Assembly (NCBI GenBank): GCA_018713145.1
Contig: DVFP01000027.1
Span: forward strand, 86,161 to 150,160
Direction: 5' to 3'
DNA length: 64,000 nucleotides
Source: Candidatus Scybalocola faecavium
Lineage (GTDB): Bacteria; Bacillota; Clostridia; Lachnospirales; Lachnospiraceae
Below, piece by piece: positions 38,813 through 48,629 of this stretch. The position numbers and the translations under genes were made by a program. The notes below the pieces were generated by a model, which saw only the letters and a list, made by a program, of their open reading frames with translations, was not told the origin of the DNA and ran no database searches. How positions within the stretch are numbered: the first letter of the stretch is position 1; each line of letters starts with the position of its first letter.

Positions 38813-41665
38813 CTATTTTCCCCTTTCCAAATATTTTTTAATATAGACCCCTGTATAGGACTCCGGCACCATGGCAACCTCCTCCGGTGTGCCCTTGGCG
38901 ATCACAGTACCGCCCCGGTCGCCCCCGTTAGGGCCAATGTCAATAATATAATCCGCGGTCTTGATCACATCCAGATTGTGTTCAATAACGATTACCGTAT
39001 TTCCCCCGTCTGTCAGCCGGTGGAGGATCTCAATCAGCTTATGCACATCAGCAAAATGCAGACCTGTGGTCGGTTCATCCAAAATATACACGGTGCGTCC
39101 TGTACTGCGGCGGCTCAATTCTGTGGCCAGCTTCACTCTCTGGGCCTCTCCGCCGGAAAGCTGCGTAGAAGGCTGTCCCAGCTTAATATAAGACAGACCC
39201 ACATCATTAAGGGTCTCCAGCTTTCTCCGAATGGAAGGAACATTTTCAAAAAATTCCAATGCCTCCTCCACCGTCATGTCCAGCACATCATAAATATTTT
39301 TTCCCTTATACTTAACTTCCAGAGTTTCCCGGTTATACCGCTTCCCCCGGCAGACCTCACAGGGAACATACACATCGGACAAAAAGTGCATCTCAATCTT
39401 TATAATACCGTCGCCGGCGCAGGCCTCACATCTCCCGCCCTTAACATTAAAACTGAAACGCCCTTTTTTGTAGCCCCGTTCCTTTGCATCGGTCGTTGCG
39501 GCAAACAGATCCCGGATCATATCAAACACTCCTGTATAGGTTGCAGGGTTTGACCGTGGTGTCCGGCCAATGGGTGACTGGTCAATATCAATCACCTTGT
39601 CCAGCTGATCCAGACCTTCGATAGCCCGGTGCTTTCCCGGGCGGGCTGTCCTGGAATGATTCAGATCCCGGGCAAGACGTTTATATAAGATCTCATTCAC
39701 CAGGGAACTTTTCCCTGAGCCGGATACGCCGGTAACGCAGGTAAATACTCCCAAAGGAAACTTAACATCAATATTTTTAAGGTTGTTTTCCCGGGCTCCC
39801 CGGACCGTCAGCCAGCCTGTAGGCTTTCTGCGGGTCTTTGGCACAGGGATTTTGATACGGCCGCTTAAGTAAGCTCCGGTAATGGAATTTTCATTTTCCA
39901 TGATCTCCTGAGCGGTACCCTGGGCCACTACATATCCGCCATGCTCACCGGCTCCGGGACCAATATCCACAATATAATCCGCCTCAAGCATGGTATCCTC
40001 ATCATGTTCCACTACAATAAGGGTATTTCCCAGATCCCTGAGATTCTTTAAAGTTTTAAGGAGCTTATCATTATCCTTCTGGTGCAGACCTATGCTGGGC
40101 TCGTCCAAAATATAGGCTACGCCCACCAGACCGGAACCGATCTGAGTGGCCAGACGGATACGCTGGGCTTCACCGCCGGATAAGGTAGCCGTAGCACGGG
40201 ACAGCATAAGATAATCCAGGCCCACATCAATAAGGAATCCCACTCTGGCCCGGATCTCCTTAATGATCTGGTCTCCGATCAAATGCTGCTGCCGCGTCAA
40301 TTCCATATGAGACATAAAATCAGCCAGCTCCAGCATAGACATATCGGTCAGCTGGGATATATTTTTATCACATACCGTCACTGCCAGGGCTTCCTTTTTC
40401 AAACGCCGGCCGCCGCACTCTTTACAGGGGGTAATGGTCATAAAATTCTCATACTCCTGCTTAAGCGTCTCTGAACTGGTCTCCCTGTACCGCCGCTCCA
40501 TATTTTTGATCAATCCTTCAAAAGCCACATCATAGATCCCCTGGCCCCGCTGGCCTTTATAGTGGACCTTCACCTCATGGCCGTTTGTGCCATGGATCAA
40601 AATATCCTTGATCTGATCCGGATAATCCTGAAACGGGGTATCCAGACTGAAACCATACTCCTTGGCCAAGGCTACCAAAATGGCATGAGTAAAACTGGAG
40701 GACTCTGTGGCCGACTGCCATCCCATAGCCGCAATAGCGCCTTGGGAAAGGCTTAAAGATTTATCCGGGATCAGCAGATCCACATCAAATTCCATACGAT
40801 ACCCTAAACCGGAGCACACCGGACAGGCACCAAAAGGATTATTAAAAGAAAATATTCTCGGCTCGATCTCATCCAGACTGATGCCGCAGTCCGGACAGGA
40901 GAAACTTTGACTGAATGTCATAGGTTCCTGACCGATTACATCTACGATCACCAGGCCTTCTGCCTGCTTTAAAGCCGTTTCCAGAGAATCTGTCAAACGC
41001 TTCTCAATCCCTTCACGGATCATAAGACGGTCTACGACGATCTCAATGTTATGCTTTTTATTTTTCTCCAGTTTGATCTCCTCAGAAAGCTCATAAAGAT
41101 TTCCATCCACCATAACACGGACATAGCCGCTGCGGCGGGCATTTTCAAAAAGCTTTACATGCTCCCCTTTCCGTCCCCGGACAACCGGCGCCAATACCTG
41201 GATCCGTGTCCGCTCCGGCAGAGCCATCACTGTATCTACCATCTGATCCACTGTCTGTTTCTTAATCTCCTTGCCACACTTAGGGCAATGAGGAATCCCG
41301 ATCCGGGCATATAAAAGCCGGAAGTAATCATAGATCTCCGTCACTGTCCCTACAGTAGAACGGGGATTCCGGTTGGTGGATTTCTGGTCAATCGAAATAG
41401 CCGGTGAAAGGCCTGTAATGCTTTCCACATCCGGCTTTTCCATCTGGCCTAAAAACTGCCGGGCATAGGAAGATAATGATTCCATATACCGGCGCTGTCC
41501 CTCAGCATAAATCGTATCAAAGGCCAGGGAAGACTTTCCCGACCCGGAAAGTCCGGTTAAAACTACCAGCTCATTTCTGGGAATCTGCACATCGATCCCT
41601 TTAAGGTTGTGCTCCCTGGCCCCTTTTATTGTTATATATTCCTTTACAAGATCTTTTTTCGCCAT
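38813..41665 (-). CDS. uvrA: Excinuclease ABC subunit A
   Basis: A 950-residue damage-recognition ATPase of nucleotide excision repair. It has two ABC modules ([48 protein letters not shown]) and zinc modules CPKCGKE, CPDCG/CPVCSG and [16 protein letters not shown]. The start at 41665 is chosen because AGAGG is six bases upstream. The promoter overlaps a LexA-type box, so it should be SOS-induced. uvrB and uvrC are not in the window. Confidence 0.97.
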   Translation of the reverse strand: MAKKDLVKEYITIKGAREHNLKGIDVQIPRNELVVLTGLSGSGKSSLAFDTIYAEGQRRYMESLSSYARQFLGQMEKPDVESITGLSPAISIDQKSTNRNPRSTVGTVTEIYDYFRLLYARIGIPHCPKCGKEIKKQTVDQMVDTVMALPERTRIQVLAPVVRGRKGEHVKLFENARRSGYVRVMVDGNLYELSEEIKLEKNKKHNIEIVVDRLMIREGIEKRLTDSLETALKQAEGLVIVDVIGQEPMTFSQSFSCPDCGISLDEIEPRIFSFNNPFGACPVCSGLGYRMEFDVDLLIPDKSLSLSQGAIAAMGWQSATESSSFTHAILVALAKEYGFSLDTPFQDYPDQIKDILIHGTNGHEVKVHYKGQRGQGIYDVAFEGLIKNMERRYRETSSETLKQEYENFMTITPCKECGGRRLKKEALAVTVCDKNISQLTDMSMLELADFMSHMELTRQQHLIGDQIIKEIRARVGFLIDVGLDYLMLSRATATLSGGEAQRIRLATQIGSGLVGVAYILDEPSIGLHQKDNDKLLKTLKNLRDLGNTLIVVEHDEDTMLEADYIVDIGPGAGEHGGYVVAQGTAQEIMENENSITGAYLSGRIKIPVPKTRRKPTGWLTVRGARENNLKNIDVKFPLGVFTCVTGVSGSGKSSLVNEILYKRLARDLNHSRTARPGKHRAIEGLDQLDKVIDIDQSPIGRTPRSNPATYTGVFDMIRDLFAATTDAKERGYKKGRFSFNVKGGRCEACAGDGIIKIEMHFLSDVYVPCEVCRGKRYNRETLEVKYKGKNIYDVLDMTVEEALEFFENVPSIRRKLETLNDVGLSYIKLGQPSTQLSGGEAQRVKLATELSRRSTGRTVYILDEPTTGLHFADVHKLIEILHRLTDGGNTVIVIEHNLDVIKTADYIIDIGPNGGDRGGTVIAKGTPEEVAMVPESYTGVYIKKYLERGK

Positions 41666-41816
41666 AATCATCCTCTTTTCACGGTCAGAAAACGCTCAGA
41701 TGAGCCGAAGGTTGGGACGATCAAACCTTTCCCCATCTTTCCTGTTCCCGGACCTGACTGATCTCTTACTGTATACACTATGCATAAAGCCCATCAAAAG
41801 CTGTCAGGGCATTTTC

Positions 41817-41856
41817 AGTATAGCATAGCAGTCCTTGAAATTCAAACATTTGTTCG
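41817..41856 (-). promoter_or_regulatory. uvrA promoter with LexA (SOS) box
   Basis: TTGAAT (41845-41840), 17 bases, TATACT (41822-41817). CGAACAAATGTTTG (41856-41843) matches the Gram-positive LexA consensus CGAAC-N4-GTTCG at all but one defined position and overlaps the -35. Confidence 0.85.
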
Positions 41857-41937
41857 TTTTAAAACATCACAAAGATCCTCCCGGTTTTTACGCAATTTTA
41901 AGTCATTATGTAAAAACCCTTCCCTTCAGGATCCCCC

Positions 41938-41967
41938 TTGTCCCTAAAGGGAAAATTATGATACAAT
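41938..41967 (+). promoter_or_regulatory. Promoter of the ROK-family gene
   Basis: TTGTCC (41938-41943), 18 bases, TACAAT (41962-41967). The predicted start near 41974 coincides with an upstream in-frame ATG. Confidence 0.65.
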
Positions 41968-42012
41968 TAAGCCATGCTATTATTTTTACCAGAAACGGAG
42001 CGTTTTATCATT

Positions 42013-43173
42013 ATGCCATCTTTGGGAAATCAGGAATATATCCGGGATATGAACAGCCGGATCGTCTTGGAACAGATCATCCGCCAGGAGCCTGTGTCCA
42101 GAGCAGAGCTGTCCAAAACCCTTGGCCTGACAAAGGCCACCATATCTTCCATTGTACAATCTTTTATAGATCAGGAATATGTTACGGAAATCGGCAGTCT
42201 GAATACCGGCAAGGGCCGCAAGCCCATTTTGCTGAAATTTAACGGAGACTGCGGCTACACCTTATCCCTTTATATTAATGTGGATTCCACAGTGATCCTG
42301 CTGTGCAATCTTCGGGGAGAAAAACAGCAGTTTTTTTCATATCCGGCTCCCGGAGCGGACCCTGAGGCAGATTTATGTCAATATATTGCCCATGCCGCCT
42401 CCCACTGCCCGGACTGCCCCTATGGCATCGTAGGCATTACTTTAGGGATTCTTGGCATTGTCCATCAAAACCGGATCCAGTTTACCCCTTACTATGACCT
42501 GAACTCTCCCCAGCTGGGTCAAAAACTCCAGGATCATTTTCATATCCCTGTATATGTGGAAAATGAATCGAATCTGTCTGCCCTGGGGGAACGGACATTT
42601 TTCCACAATCATCCCAGCCTAATCAACCTGAACATCCACTCAGGCATCGGCATGGGCATTATCCTGGATAACCGACTGTACACCGGCCAGAGGGGATATG
42701 CGGGAGAGTTTGGCCATACCATTATCCAGCCGGGGGGAAAGCCATGTCCCTGCGGCAACCGGGGATGCATTGAGCAGTACGCCTCAGCCCGGGCCATTGT
42801 GGATATGTATCGGGAAGCCATAAAAAATCCCTCAGCAGATGCATCGGATCTTTGCAGAGCTTATGAGGACAATGACCCTCAGGCCCAAAACTGTATTCAT
42901 GCATTTATTAAATATATGGCCATTGCCCTGAACAATATCCTGAATATTTTTAACCCGGATATGATTATCATCAACAGTATTTTTACAGAAAAAATCCCGG
43001 GACTGACCCGGGAGATTTCTCTGCACATGAGCAATACCTTTAACCGGGACTGCTGCTTTGTGGCAGCATCCCACAGCCAGGAAACTTCCATCCTTTTAGG
43101 CGGCGCCTGCCTGGGAGCCAAAAACTTCCTTAAAGTATCTGATCTTCAGTTTTGTAATACTTCTGTCCATTAA
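42013..43173 (+). CDS. ROK-family transcriptional regulator (NagC/XylR type)
   Basis: 386 residues. An N-terminal winged helix (SRAELSKTLGLTKATISSIV) is followed by a ROK sugar-kinase-like domain containing GYAGEFGHTII and the zinc signature CPCGNRGCIEQYAS. Such proteins repress sugar-use genes and release DNA on binding a sugar or sugar phosphate. No sugar operon is adjacent, so the ligand is unknown. The 42013 start has GGAG about 13 bases upstream; an ATG at 41974 would be leaderless. Confidence 0.85.
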   Translation: MPSLGNQEYIRDMNSRIVLEQIIRQEPVSRAELSKTLGLTKATISSIVQSFIDQEYVTEIGSLNTGKGRKPILLKFNGDCGYTLSLYINVDSTVILLCNLRGEKQQFFSYPAPGADPEADLCQYIAHAASHCPDCPYGIVGITLGILGIVHQNRIQFTPYYDLNSPQLGQKLQDHFHIPVYVENESNLSALGERTFFHNHPSLINLNIHSGIGMGIILDNRLYTGQRGYAGEFGHTIIQPGGKPCPCGNRGCIEQYASARAIVDMYREAIKNPSADASDLCRAYEDNDPQAQNCIHAFIKYMAIALNNILNIFNPDMIIINSIFTEKIPGLTREISLHMSNTFNRDCCFVAASHSQETSILLGGACLGAKNFLKVSDLQFCNTSVH

Positions 43174-43224
43174 AAACAATGCCTGAACAAGCCCGCTATT
43201 TTTTTCGCCGTCACGGGACAAAAT

Positions 43225-43248
43225 ATCCTTCAGGAAGGCGCGAAGGAT
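43225..43248 (-). terminator. Terminator between ROK and histidine phosphatase genes
   Basis: ATCCTTC/GAAGGAT stem with a loop of about 10 nt, followed by ATTTTG on the minus strand, immediately after the phosphatase stop. Confidence 0.6.
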
Positions 43249-43979
43249 CAGTCGTGTCTTTCCTGAGTATTGTCAAAACACTCACAAAATCTGGCAGCAA
43301 ATGCAGGGGGCTCATGGTTGGCATACAAATGGGAAATATCCCCAAAGCTGCTCATGCGAAAGCTGGCAGTCCCTCTGCGCCGTTCTTCTGTGACCACGGT
43401 AGTGACAGAGGACGGTGCCGCACACATGCCATGCCACAGCACCATAGGTGAAATATTCAGCAAATGACTGAGGAGGACACACTCTACGCCAAAATGGCAG
43501 AAAAAGGCAATGGTCTCGTTATTGGCCCGCTCCGCTTTATAGGCATTTCCATTTCTTATGTATCCATGATCCTTTAAAACCTGATCCAGTCCTTGGATCA
43601 CCCAGTCATATTCCTTTTTAACCTGACCTTCCTTCATAATAGGATGTTCATACCATTGATCCTTATTAAAAAATGCATCTTCCTTCATCCAGTCCTGGGG
43701 TAGCCAGTCCCAGGCGATCATCCGCCGGTCTTTAACATCCGGTCTCCAAATGTGAGTATCAAATTCCCGAAGCCACAGGCATTCTGTCGCTGTTTGATGG
43801 ATACGCTCCAGTGTAAGGGAGGCCGTATCCTTTGCCCTTCCTAAAGGAGAAACATAAACCTGGTCGATACCGGCCTTTTCCAGACGCTGTGCCAGAAACC
43901 GGGCTTCTCTCCAACCTTTTTCAGTAAGGGAATCCTTTTCATAATCCGGATCCCCGTGCCTTACGATAAGTAATTTCAT
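43248..43979 (-). CDS. Histidine phosphatase family protein
   Basis: A 243-residue protein of the phosphoglycerate-mutase-like superfamily. LIVRHGDPDYE has the catalytic histidine in RHG, SPLGRAKDT has a conserved arginine, and FFCHFGVECV supplies the second histidine. Many members dephosphorylate sugar phosphates or nucleotides with broad specificity. It lies downstream of the response regulator on the same strand, 49 bases apart. Confidence 0.85.
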   Translation of the reverse strand: MKLLIVRHGDPDYEKDSLTEKGWREARFLAQRLEKAGIDQVYVSPLGRAKDTASLTLERIHQTATECLWLREFDTHIWRPDVKDRRMIAWDWLPQDWMKEDAFFNKDQWYEHPIMKEGQVKKEYDWVIQGLDQVLKDHGYIRNGNAYKAERANNETIAFFCHFGVECVLLSHLLNISPMVLWHGMCAAPSSVTTVVTEERRRGTASFRMSSFGDISHLYANHEPPAFAARFCECFDNTQERHD

Positions 43980-44028
43980 AACAAATACCTCTCTTTTCTA
44001 CCCACGGTTTCCCGGCCAACAGAAACCG

Positions 44029-44718
44029 TCATACTTTAAACCGGTAGCCAACGCCCCAGATGGTTTCAATATACTGAGGTTTGGATGTATTAAACTCGAT
44101 TTTTTCCCGGATCTTCTTGATATGGACAGTCACTGTGGCAATATCTCCCACAGATTCCATATCCCATATTTTGCTGAACAGCTCTTCCTTAGTAAATACG
44201 TGGTTCGGATTTTCCGCCAAAAAGGTAAGCAGATCAAACTCCTTAGTGGTAAATGCCTTTTCCTCTCCATTGACATAAACTCTCCGGGCAGTTTTGTCAA
44301 TTTTAATCCCCCGGATCTCAATAACTTCATTTTTCTTTACCCCGCTGCCCACCAAACGCTCATACCTGGCCAGATGGGCCTTGACTCTGGCCACCAGCTC
44401 ACTGGGGCTAAAAGGTTTGGTAATATAATCATCCGCCCCAAGGCCCAAGCCCCGGATCTTATCAATATCCTCCTTCTTGGCTGAAACAAGGATAATGGGC
44501 ACATTTTTCACTTCCCGCACCTTTTTGCATACCTCAAAACCGTCTACATTAGGCAGCATCAGGTCCAATATGATCAGATCCACGTTCTCATTTAACGCAG
44601 TCTTTAACCCGGCATCGCCGGTTTCTTCCATCAGCACTTCAAAACCGCTCAGCTCCAGATAATCTTTTTCCAGCTCTGCAATACTGGTTTCATCTTCAAT
44701 AATCAATATTTTACTCAT
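44029..44718 (-). CDS. OmpR-family response regulator
   Basis: 230 residues. The receiver domain (1-115) has acidic Glu8/Asp9, phospho-acceptor Asp52 in LDLMLP and Lys101 in TKPFS. The DNA-binding winged helix (about 130-228) ends in ETIWGVGYRFKV. Its ATG lies inside the last eight bases of the kinase gene, with AGGAG upstream, so the pair is translationally coupled. The regulon is unknown. Confidence 0.95.
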   Translation of the reverse strand: MSKILIIEDETSIAELEKDYLELSGFEVLMEETGDAGLKTALNENVDLIILDLMLPNVDGFEVCKKVREVKNVPIILVSAKKEDIDKIRGLGLGADDYITKPFSPSELVARVKAHLARYERLVGSGVKKNEVIEIRGIKIDKTARRVYVNGEEKAFTTKEFDLLTFLAENPNHVFTKEELFSKIWDMESVGDIATVTVHIKKIREKIEFNTSKPQYIETIWGVGYRFKV

Positions 44719-46201
44719 CGATTTTATGCTCCTCATACTTTCTTAAAACAAAGCAAATACTTGTTCCTATATTCTCTTTACTGGTGGCCCATATCCGTCC
44801 TCCATGCTCCTCAATGATCTTTTTAGCAATAGATAACCCCAGGCCGCTGCCGCCCTGAGCTGAATTTCTGGAAGCATCTGTCCGGTAACTCCGCTCAAAA
44901 ATGTGGCCCAGCTCATTTTTAGCAATACCCTTGCCATTGTCTTCAATCTCAATCTGGACAAACTCCGCTTCCTCCCGGATACGGATATTGATCAGTCCCT
45001 TTTTATTGCCAATATATTTCGTAGAATTATTGACAATATTCATAATAACCCGCTTCAGCTGTTCCGGATCTGCGATAATGATCACATTTTTATCCGCATA
45101 GTTAAAGAAGCCAAGATCAATATTTTTTGTCTCCAGATCGGTACTGATCTCTTCAATACAATCCTCAAAATAATCATTCAGGTTCAGTTTGGTAAAGGAA
45201 TAGGTCATGGAATTACTGTCCAGCTTGGAATATAAAAACAGCTCTTCGATCATTTTTTCCATATCCGTGGCCTTAGTATAAACAGTCTTTAAATACCGTT
45301 CCATTTTTTCCGGGGTATCTGCCACCCCGTCCATAATGCCCTCAATATAACCTTTAATGGCCGTAATCGGGGTCTTAAGGTCATGGGAAATGTTGCTGAT
45401 CAGCTCTTTATTCTCCCGTTCATACTGCATGCTTATATCGATCTGCTCTTTCAGCTTTTTCCGCATCTCTTCAAATGCAATGCACAGCTCTCCGATCTCA
45501 TCATTGGCCTCTGCTTTTACGTTAAAATTAAGGTTCCCTTCTTTTATATTCTCCGTGGCTGCCTTTAACAGTGCCAAAGGCTTTACGATACTTTTATAAA
45601 GCCACATGGTCAGCACCATTCCGGAAAGGATCAAAATGGCAATGGCCAAAACCACCCACTGGATCAGTGTGATCCGGATCTGAGGGACGATTGCCGACAA
45701 ATTGGTCACAATACACACCCGTCCCATACTGCCGTCAGGAAAAGTAAATCCCATCTGGGTCAAATGGTAGGGCACCGGATCCGGCACATAGAAATTTGCC
45801 TCATTCATGCTCAGATCCATATCCAGATACGCCTCATCCACATTGATCTTTTCCTCGTCTGTCCGTCCTGTATAAATCGTCTGGTCATCCTTTTTCACAA
45901 TCATATAAGAGGAATATTCCCTTAACTCATCATTAATTTGGGCCAGATAATCCATGTCCTCCATTCGGGCCGGCTCATTTTGGACGACGGTTTTCAGCTC
46001 TTCTTTAATACTGCTGGTCAGACTTCCAAGGATCTCCATGGGATTAATCAACACTTCCATGCTTCCCCCGGAAACATCATACTTTCTCTGAAGGGAATTA
46101 AGACTTAAAGAACCGATGGCATAGGTTACAATACATATAAGAAAAATCGGAACAATACACAGCAGAGCATAAGAAATTTTTATACGTGTAAAAAGTTTCA
46201 A
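44711..46201 (-). CDS. Membrane sensor histidine kinase
   Basis: 496 residues: helix at about 9-31, an extracytoplasmic sensor of ~150 residues, a second helix near 185-205, HAMP, then HisKA with His273 in SHDLKTPITA, and HATPase with DNGKGI and GGSGLGL. The TTG at 46201 is chosen as start, with AAAGGTGA upstream. The longer frame from 46345 runs through a terminator hairpin and repeat D and is rejected. It phosphorylates the regulator encoded next. Confidence 0.93.
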   Translation of the reverse strand: MKLFTRIKISYALLCIVPIFLICIVTYAIGSLSLNSLQRKYDVSGGSMEVLINPMEILGSLTSSIKEELKTVVQNEPARMEDMDYLAQINDELREYSSYMIVKKDDQTIYTGRTDEEKINVDEAYLDMDLSMNEANFYVPDPVPYHLTQMGFTFPDGSMGRVCIVTNLSAIVPQIRITLIQWVVLAIAILILSGMVLTMWLYKSIVKPLALLKAATENIKEGNLNFNVKAEANDEIGELCIAFEEMRKKLKEQIDISMQYERENKELISNISHDLKTPITAIKGYIEGIMDGVADTPEKMERYLKTVYTKATDMEKMIEELFLYSKLDSNSMTYSFTKLNLNDYFEDCIEEISTDLETKNIDLGFFNYADKNVIIIADPEQLKRVIMNIVNNSTKYIGNKKGLINIRIREEAEFVQIEIEDNGKGIAKNELGHIFERSYRTDASRNSAQGGSGLGLSIAKKIIEEHGGRIWATSKENIGTSICFVLRKYEEHKIDE

Positions 46202-46254
46202 ATGATCACCTTTTCTCTGAAAAATTGCCGGGATTTGCTTCCCGCCGGCGCTTA

Positions 46255-46277
46255 AGTCACGGGCTTCGCCCGATGCC
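46255..46277 (-). repeat. Interspersed repeat family D in the kinase leader
   Basis: GCATCGGGCGAA-GCCCGTGACTT on the minus strand is almost identical to the block in the murA leader (14148-14126), in the same orientation to its gene. Confidence 0.65.
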
Positions 46278-46281
46278 GGAT

Positions 46282-46326
46282 AAAAAAAGCAGCCGTTCGT
46301 GAGCAAGCTCCCAACGGCTGTTTTTT
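46282..46326. terminator. Bidirectional terminator upstream of the kinase gene
   Basis: CAGCCGTT (46290-46297) pairs with AACGGCTG (46313-46320). Seven A lie on the left and six T on the right, so both strands have a U-tract. It separates the kinase from the acetyltransferase and the candidate RNA. No clear kinase promoter is seen between it and 46201. Confidence 0.85.
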
Positions 46327-46459
46327 CACCCGTCGCCCGGCTCATTGCTTCGTGTATATTTTACCACATTTTTTTGGGGGGTGGGTGTGAATTCTTTGCG
46401 ATAATTATAAACTTTTTATGAAGTGAGGGATTGTTGCGTATGGGGTGAGGGGGTCTGTA

Positions 46460-46673
46460 GGATTGGGGGTTGCCTCAGTTGGTAAGGCCCAATACGGTTA
46501 CAGATACGATTTTTTATGCAGGATCCGTAATTTTGGCGTTGCCATCGTTTTCCCTGCCGTCTGGCTGTCTGCCGCACATAAAACCTTACATCTCAGGCGG
46601 CTGGGAGACCTTCCCGTAAACAGCAGCTGCAGTGGGTGGGTCCTTGGTGCAGGTTATTTTCTGAGGCTTTTTT
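46460..46673 (+). ncRNA. Candidate structured non-coding RNA
   Basis: This stretch has no plausible gene on either strand. It can form consecutive stems ATTGG-GCCT/AGGC-CCAAT (46462-46493), TACGG/CCGTA (46493-46529), TGGC/GCCA (46534-46544) and CTGCA/TGCAG (46627-46652). GCCTCAG (46472-46478) also matches CTGAGGC (46661-46667), which runs into six T, so the 5' and 3' ends could close a terminator. No known RNA family is recognised with confidence, and no good promoter was found. Confidence 0.4.
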
Positions 46674-47277
46674 CTTCCTCAAGGTCCTGAGGGTCGATTT
46701 TTCGGTCTTTGTAGTAGTAGATCTGGTCTTTTTCACCGATTTCCCGGATGATACGGCAGGGATTTCCTGCGGCTACCGTATTGGCGGGGACATCGTGGAT
46801 GACTACGCTTCCGGCGCCGATGACGCTGTTATCTCCTATGGTTACGCCGGGGCAGATCACCGCATTGGCGCCGATCCAGCAGTTATTCCCGATTTTAACA
46901 GGATCTGTGTACATATATTCCCGCATTTTTGGATTTACCGGATGACCTACTGTGGTAATCGTCACTGCCGGGCCGAACATGACATGATCTCCGATCTGGA
47001 TCTGTCCATCGTCGATAAAATTACAGTTTACGTTTAAATAGCAGCCTTCCCCAAGGGAAATATGCCGCCCATAGCAGAAATAAAACGGCGGCTCGATCCA
47101 TGCCTGAACATCCTTGCCGAAAATCTCCTTCATAAGTGCTGCTTTTTCTTCCCCCTGATCCGGAGCCAGGTCATTAAAGGCCTTCATGCGCATTTTCGCC
47201 TCCAGACGCTCCTGGGGCAGGCCCTCACACTCATCAGTAAATAACTTTCCTGCCATGATCCGTTCTCTCATTGTCAT
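46654..47277 (-). CDS. Hexapeptide sugar O-acetyltransferase (LacA/Maa type)
   Basis: A 207-residue protein beginning MTMRERIMAGKLF, the maltose/galactoside acetyltransferase N-terminal motif. The left-handed beta-helix repeats follow (IGNNCWIGANAVICPGVTIG), and the acetyl-CoA loop histidine is in TTVGHPVNP. It transfers acetyl groups to sugar hydroxyls, with the physiological acceptor unclear. The start has GGGAGG eight bases upstream. The last codons overlap the candidate RNA on the opposite strand. Confidence 0.92.
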   Translation of the reverse strand: MTMRERIMAGKLFTDECEGLPQERLEAKMRMKAFNDLAPDQGEEKAALMKEIFGKDVQAWIEPPFYFCYGRHISLGEGCYLNVNCNFIDDGQIQIGDHVMFGPAVTITTVGHPVNPKMREYMYTDPVKIGNNCWIGANAVICPGVTIGDNSVIGAGSVVIHDVPANTVAAGNPCRIIREIGEKDQIYYYKDRKIDPQDLEEEKSLRK

Positions 47278-47349
47278 ATCAAAAACCTCCCTATCTTGAC
47301 TTTGTTTGTTATAGGAAATATAATGATGAAAGCATCAAAAGTGTTTTGC

Positions 47350-47413
47350 GCGCCACAAAGTCATGCTTGCCTGCGCAAGCGCAGCTCCCATGACCTTTTG
47401 TCGCTTGTCTCAT
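47350..47413 (-). repeat. Repeat family C at the 5' end of the acetyltransferase transcript
   Basis: ATGAGACAAGCGACAAAAGG-TCATGGGAGC on the minus strand (from 47413) is followed by a GCGC-rich linker and a shortened opposite arm CATGACTTTGTGGC. It starts at the predicted transcription start of a weak promoter (TAGATA, 17, TAAAAT at 47448-47420). The rest of 47278-47616 holds nothing recognised apart from the AraC leader. Confidence 0.7.
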
Positions 47414-47616
47414 TATATAATTTTACCGTACATTTCCCTGTCTATCTACCAAATATCTGCAATATATCATAACAATCCTGTGCAGATACGGGTCCGCCAG
47501 TTACCGACCACGTGATTGCCCCAGCTTCGAGACAGCCTGCACTGTGTGGGGACAGGGAAAAACTGCTTTTATGCAGACAGGGCAAAAAAAGCACTTTTAT
47601 TTAGAAGGAGATAACA

Positions 47617-48522
47617 ATGATCCCGCCGATTTCACTGAATCATGACCGTTTTGAACGGGTATGCTATGACCGCCCGGAATATCCCATTTATATCCGCAGG
47701 GGGCTTTTGTCCCTTTATCCGGATTACCGGGCCCCGGATCACTGGCACGATGATATTGAGCTGATCCTTATCCTTCAGGGGCAAATGGAATACAATGTTA
47801 ACGGCCAGATCACTCTGCTGAAAAAAGGAGAGGGAATCTTTGTAAATTCCGGTCAGATGCACTTTGGCTTTTCCGGGGACCATTGTGAATGTGACTTTTT
47901 ATGTATTCTCTTTCACCCTATCCTGCTATGCTCCATTCCGCCCTTTGAAAATGATTTTGTCCATCCATTGATTCAAAATAAAAGCCTGCCCTATCTTATC
48001 CTCCGGCCAGGGATTTCATGGCAGGCCCAGATCCTTTCCCTGATCCAACAGATCTACACTGAACGGGATCTGCCGGGCGGCTCTATGCGGGCCTTCGGTT
48101 CCTTTGCCCGGATCTGGGCTCTTTTGTGGGAAAACGCTCCGGACGGACCTTCTGATGAAAACCGTCAGAGCCAGAATCTGGCCATTATCAAAAAGATGGT
48201 AGAATTTATCCAGGAAAACTATACGCAGAAGATCTCCCTGCCGGAGATTGCCGCTGCCGGCGCTGTAGGTCAGAGCAAGTGCTGTAAATTATTTGACCGG
48301 TATTTTTCCCAGTCACCAAACATTTATTTAAACCGGTACCGGCTGGAAAAAAGCATCGAACTGCTGAAAAGTACCGACTTATCTGTTACGGAAATCGCCC
48401 TTGCCACAGGCTTTTCCAATGGCAGCTACTATGCGGAAACCTTTCGGAAATGGCTGGGAAAAAGTCCCACCGCCTTCAGAAAACAAATCTCAGAAAAGAA
48501 ACCGATACCAGGAAACAAATAG
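47617..48522 (+). CDS. AraC-family transcriptional regulator
   Basis: 301 residues. The cupin-like sensor at the N-terminus contains HWHDDIELILILQGQMEYNVNG, and the two AraC helix-turn-helices lie at about 200-290 (SLPEIAAAGAVGQSKCCKLF; VTEIALATGFSNGSYYAETF). Relatives control sugar-use genes, and it diverges from the sugar acetyltransferase gene, a possible target. AAGGAG lies seven bases upstream of the ATG. Confidence 0.92.
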   Translation: MIPPISLNHDRFERVCYDRPEYPIYIRRGLLSLYPDYRAPDHWHDDIELILILQGQMEYNVNGQITLLKKGEGIFVNSGQMHFGFSGDHCECDFLCILFHPILLCSIPPFENDFVHPLIQNKSLPYLILRPGISWQAQILSLIQQIYTERDLPGGSMRAFGSFARIWALLWENAPDGPSDENRQSQNLAIIKKMVEFIQENYTQKISLPEIAAAGAVGQSKCCKLFDRYFSQSPNIYLNRYRLEKSIELLKSTDLSVTEIALATGFSNGSYYAETFRKWLGKSPTAFRKQISEKKPIPGNK

Positions 48523-48534
48523 CAAAAAACAAAC

Positions 48535-48605
48535 AAAAGGCCGGAAAGTCCTGAATCTCAGAACATTCCGGCGACTCATAAATAATGATCCTTCGGGCCT
48601 TTTTC
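48535..48605 (+). terminator. Terminator after the AraC gene
   Basis: AAAAGGCC (48535-48542) can pair with GGGCCTTTTT (48595-48604), enclosing a CCGGAA/TTCCGG stem and a loop. It lies between convergent AraC and gatD genes. Confidence 0.55.
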
Positions 48606-48629
48606 CCTATATATCATCCCATCCCCATA

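Noticed and set aside
46202..46345. 48-residue N-terminal extension of the sensor kinase
   Set aside because: It is a read-through of a terminator hairpin and repeat D. The TTG at 46201 has a ribosome site and precedes the first membrane helix.
46445..46690. 81-codon plus-strand frame
   Set aside because: Composition does not look like protein, no ribosome site is seen, and the stretch is better explained as structured RNA.
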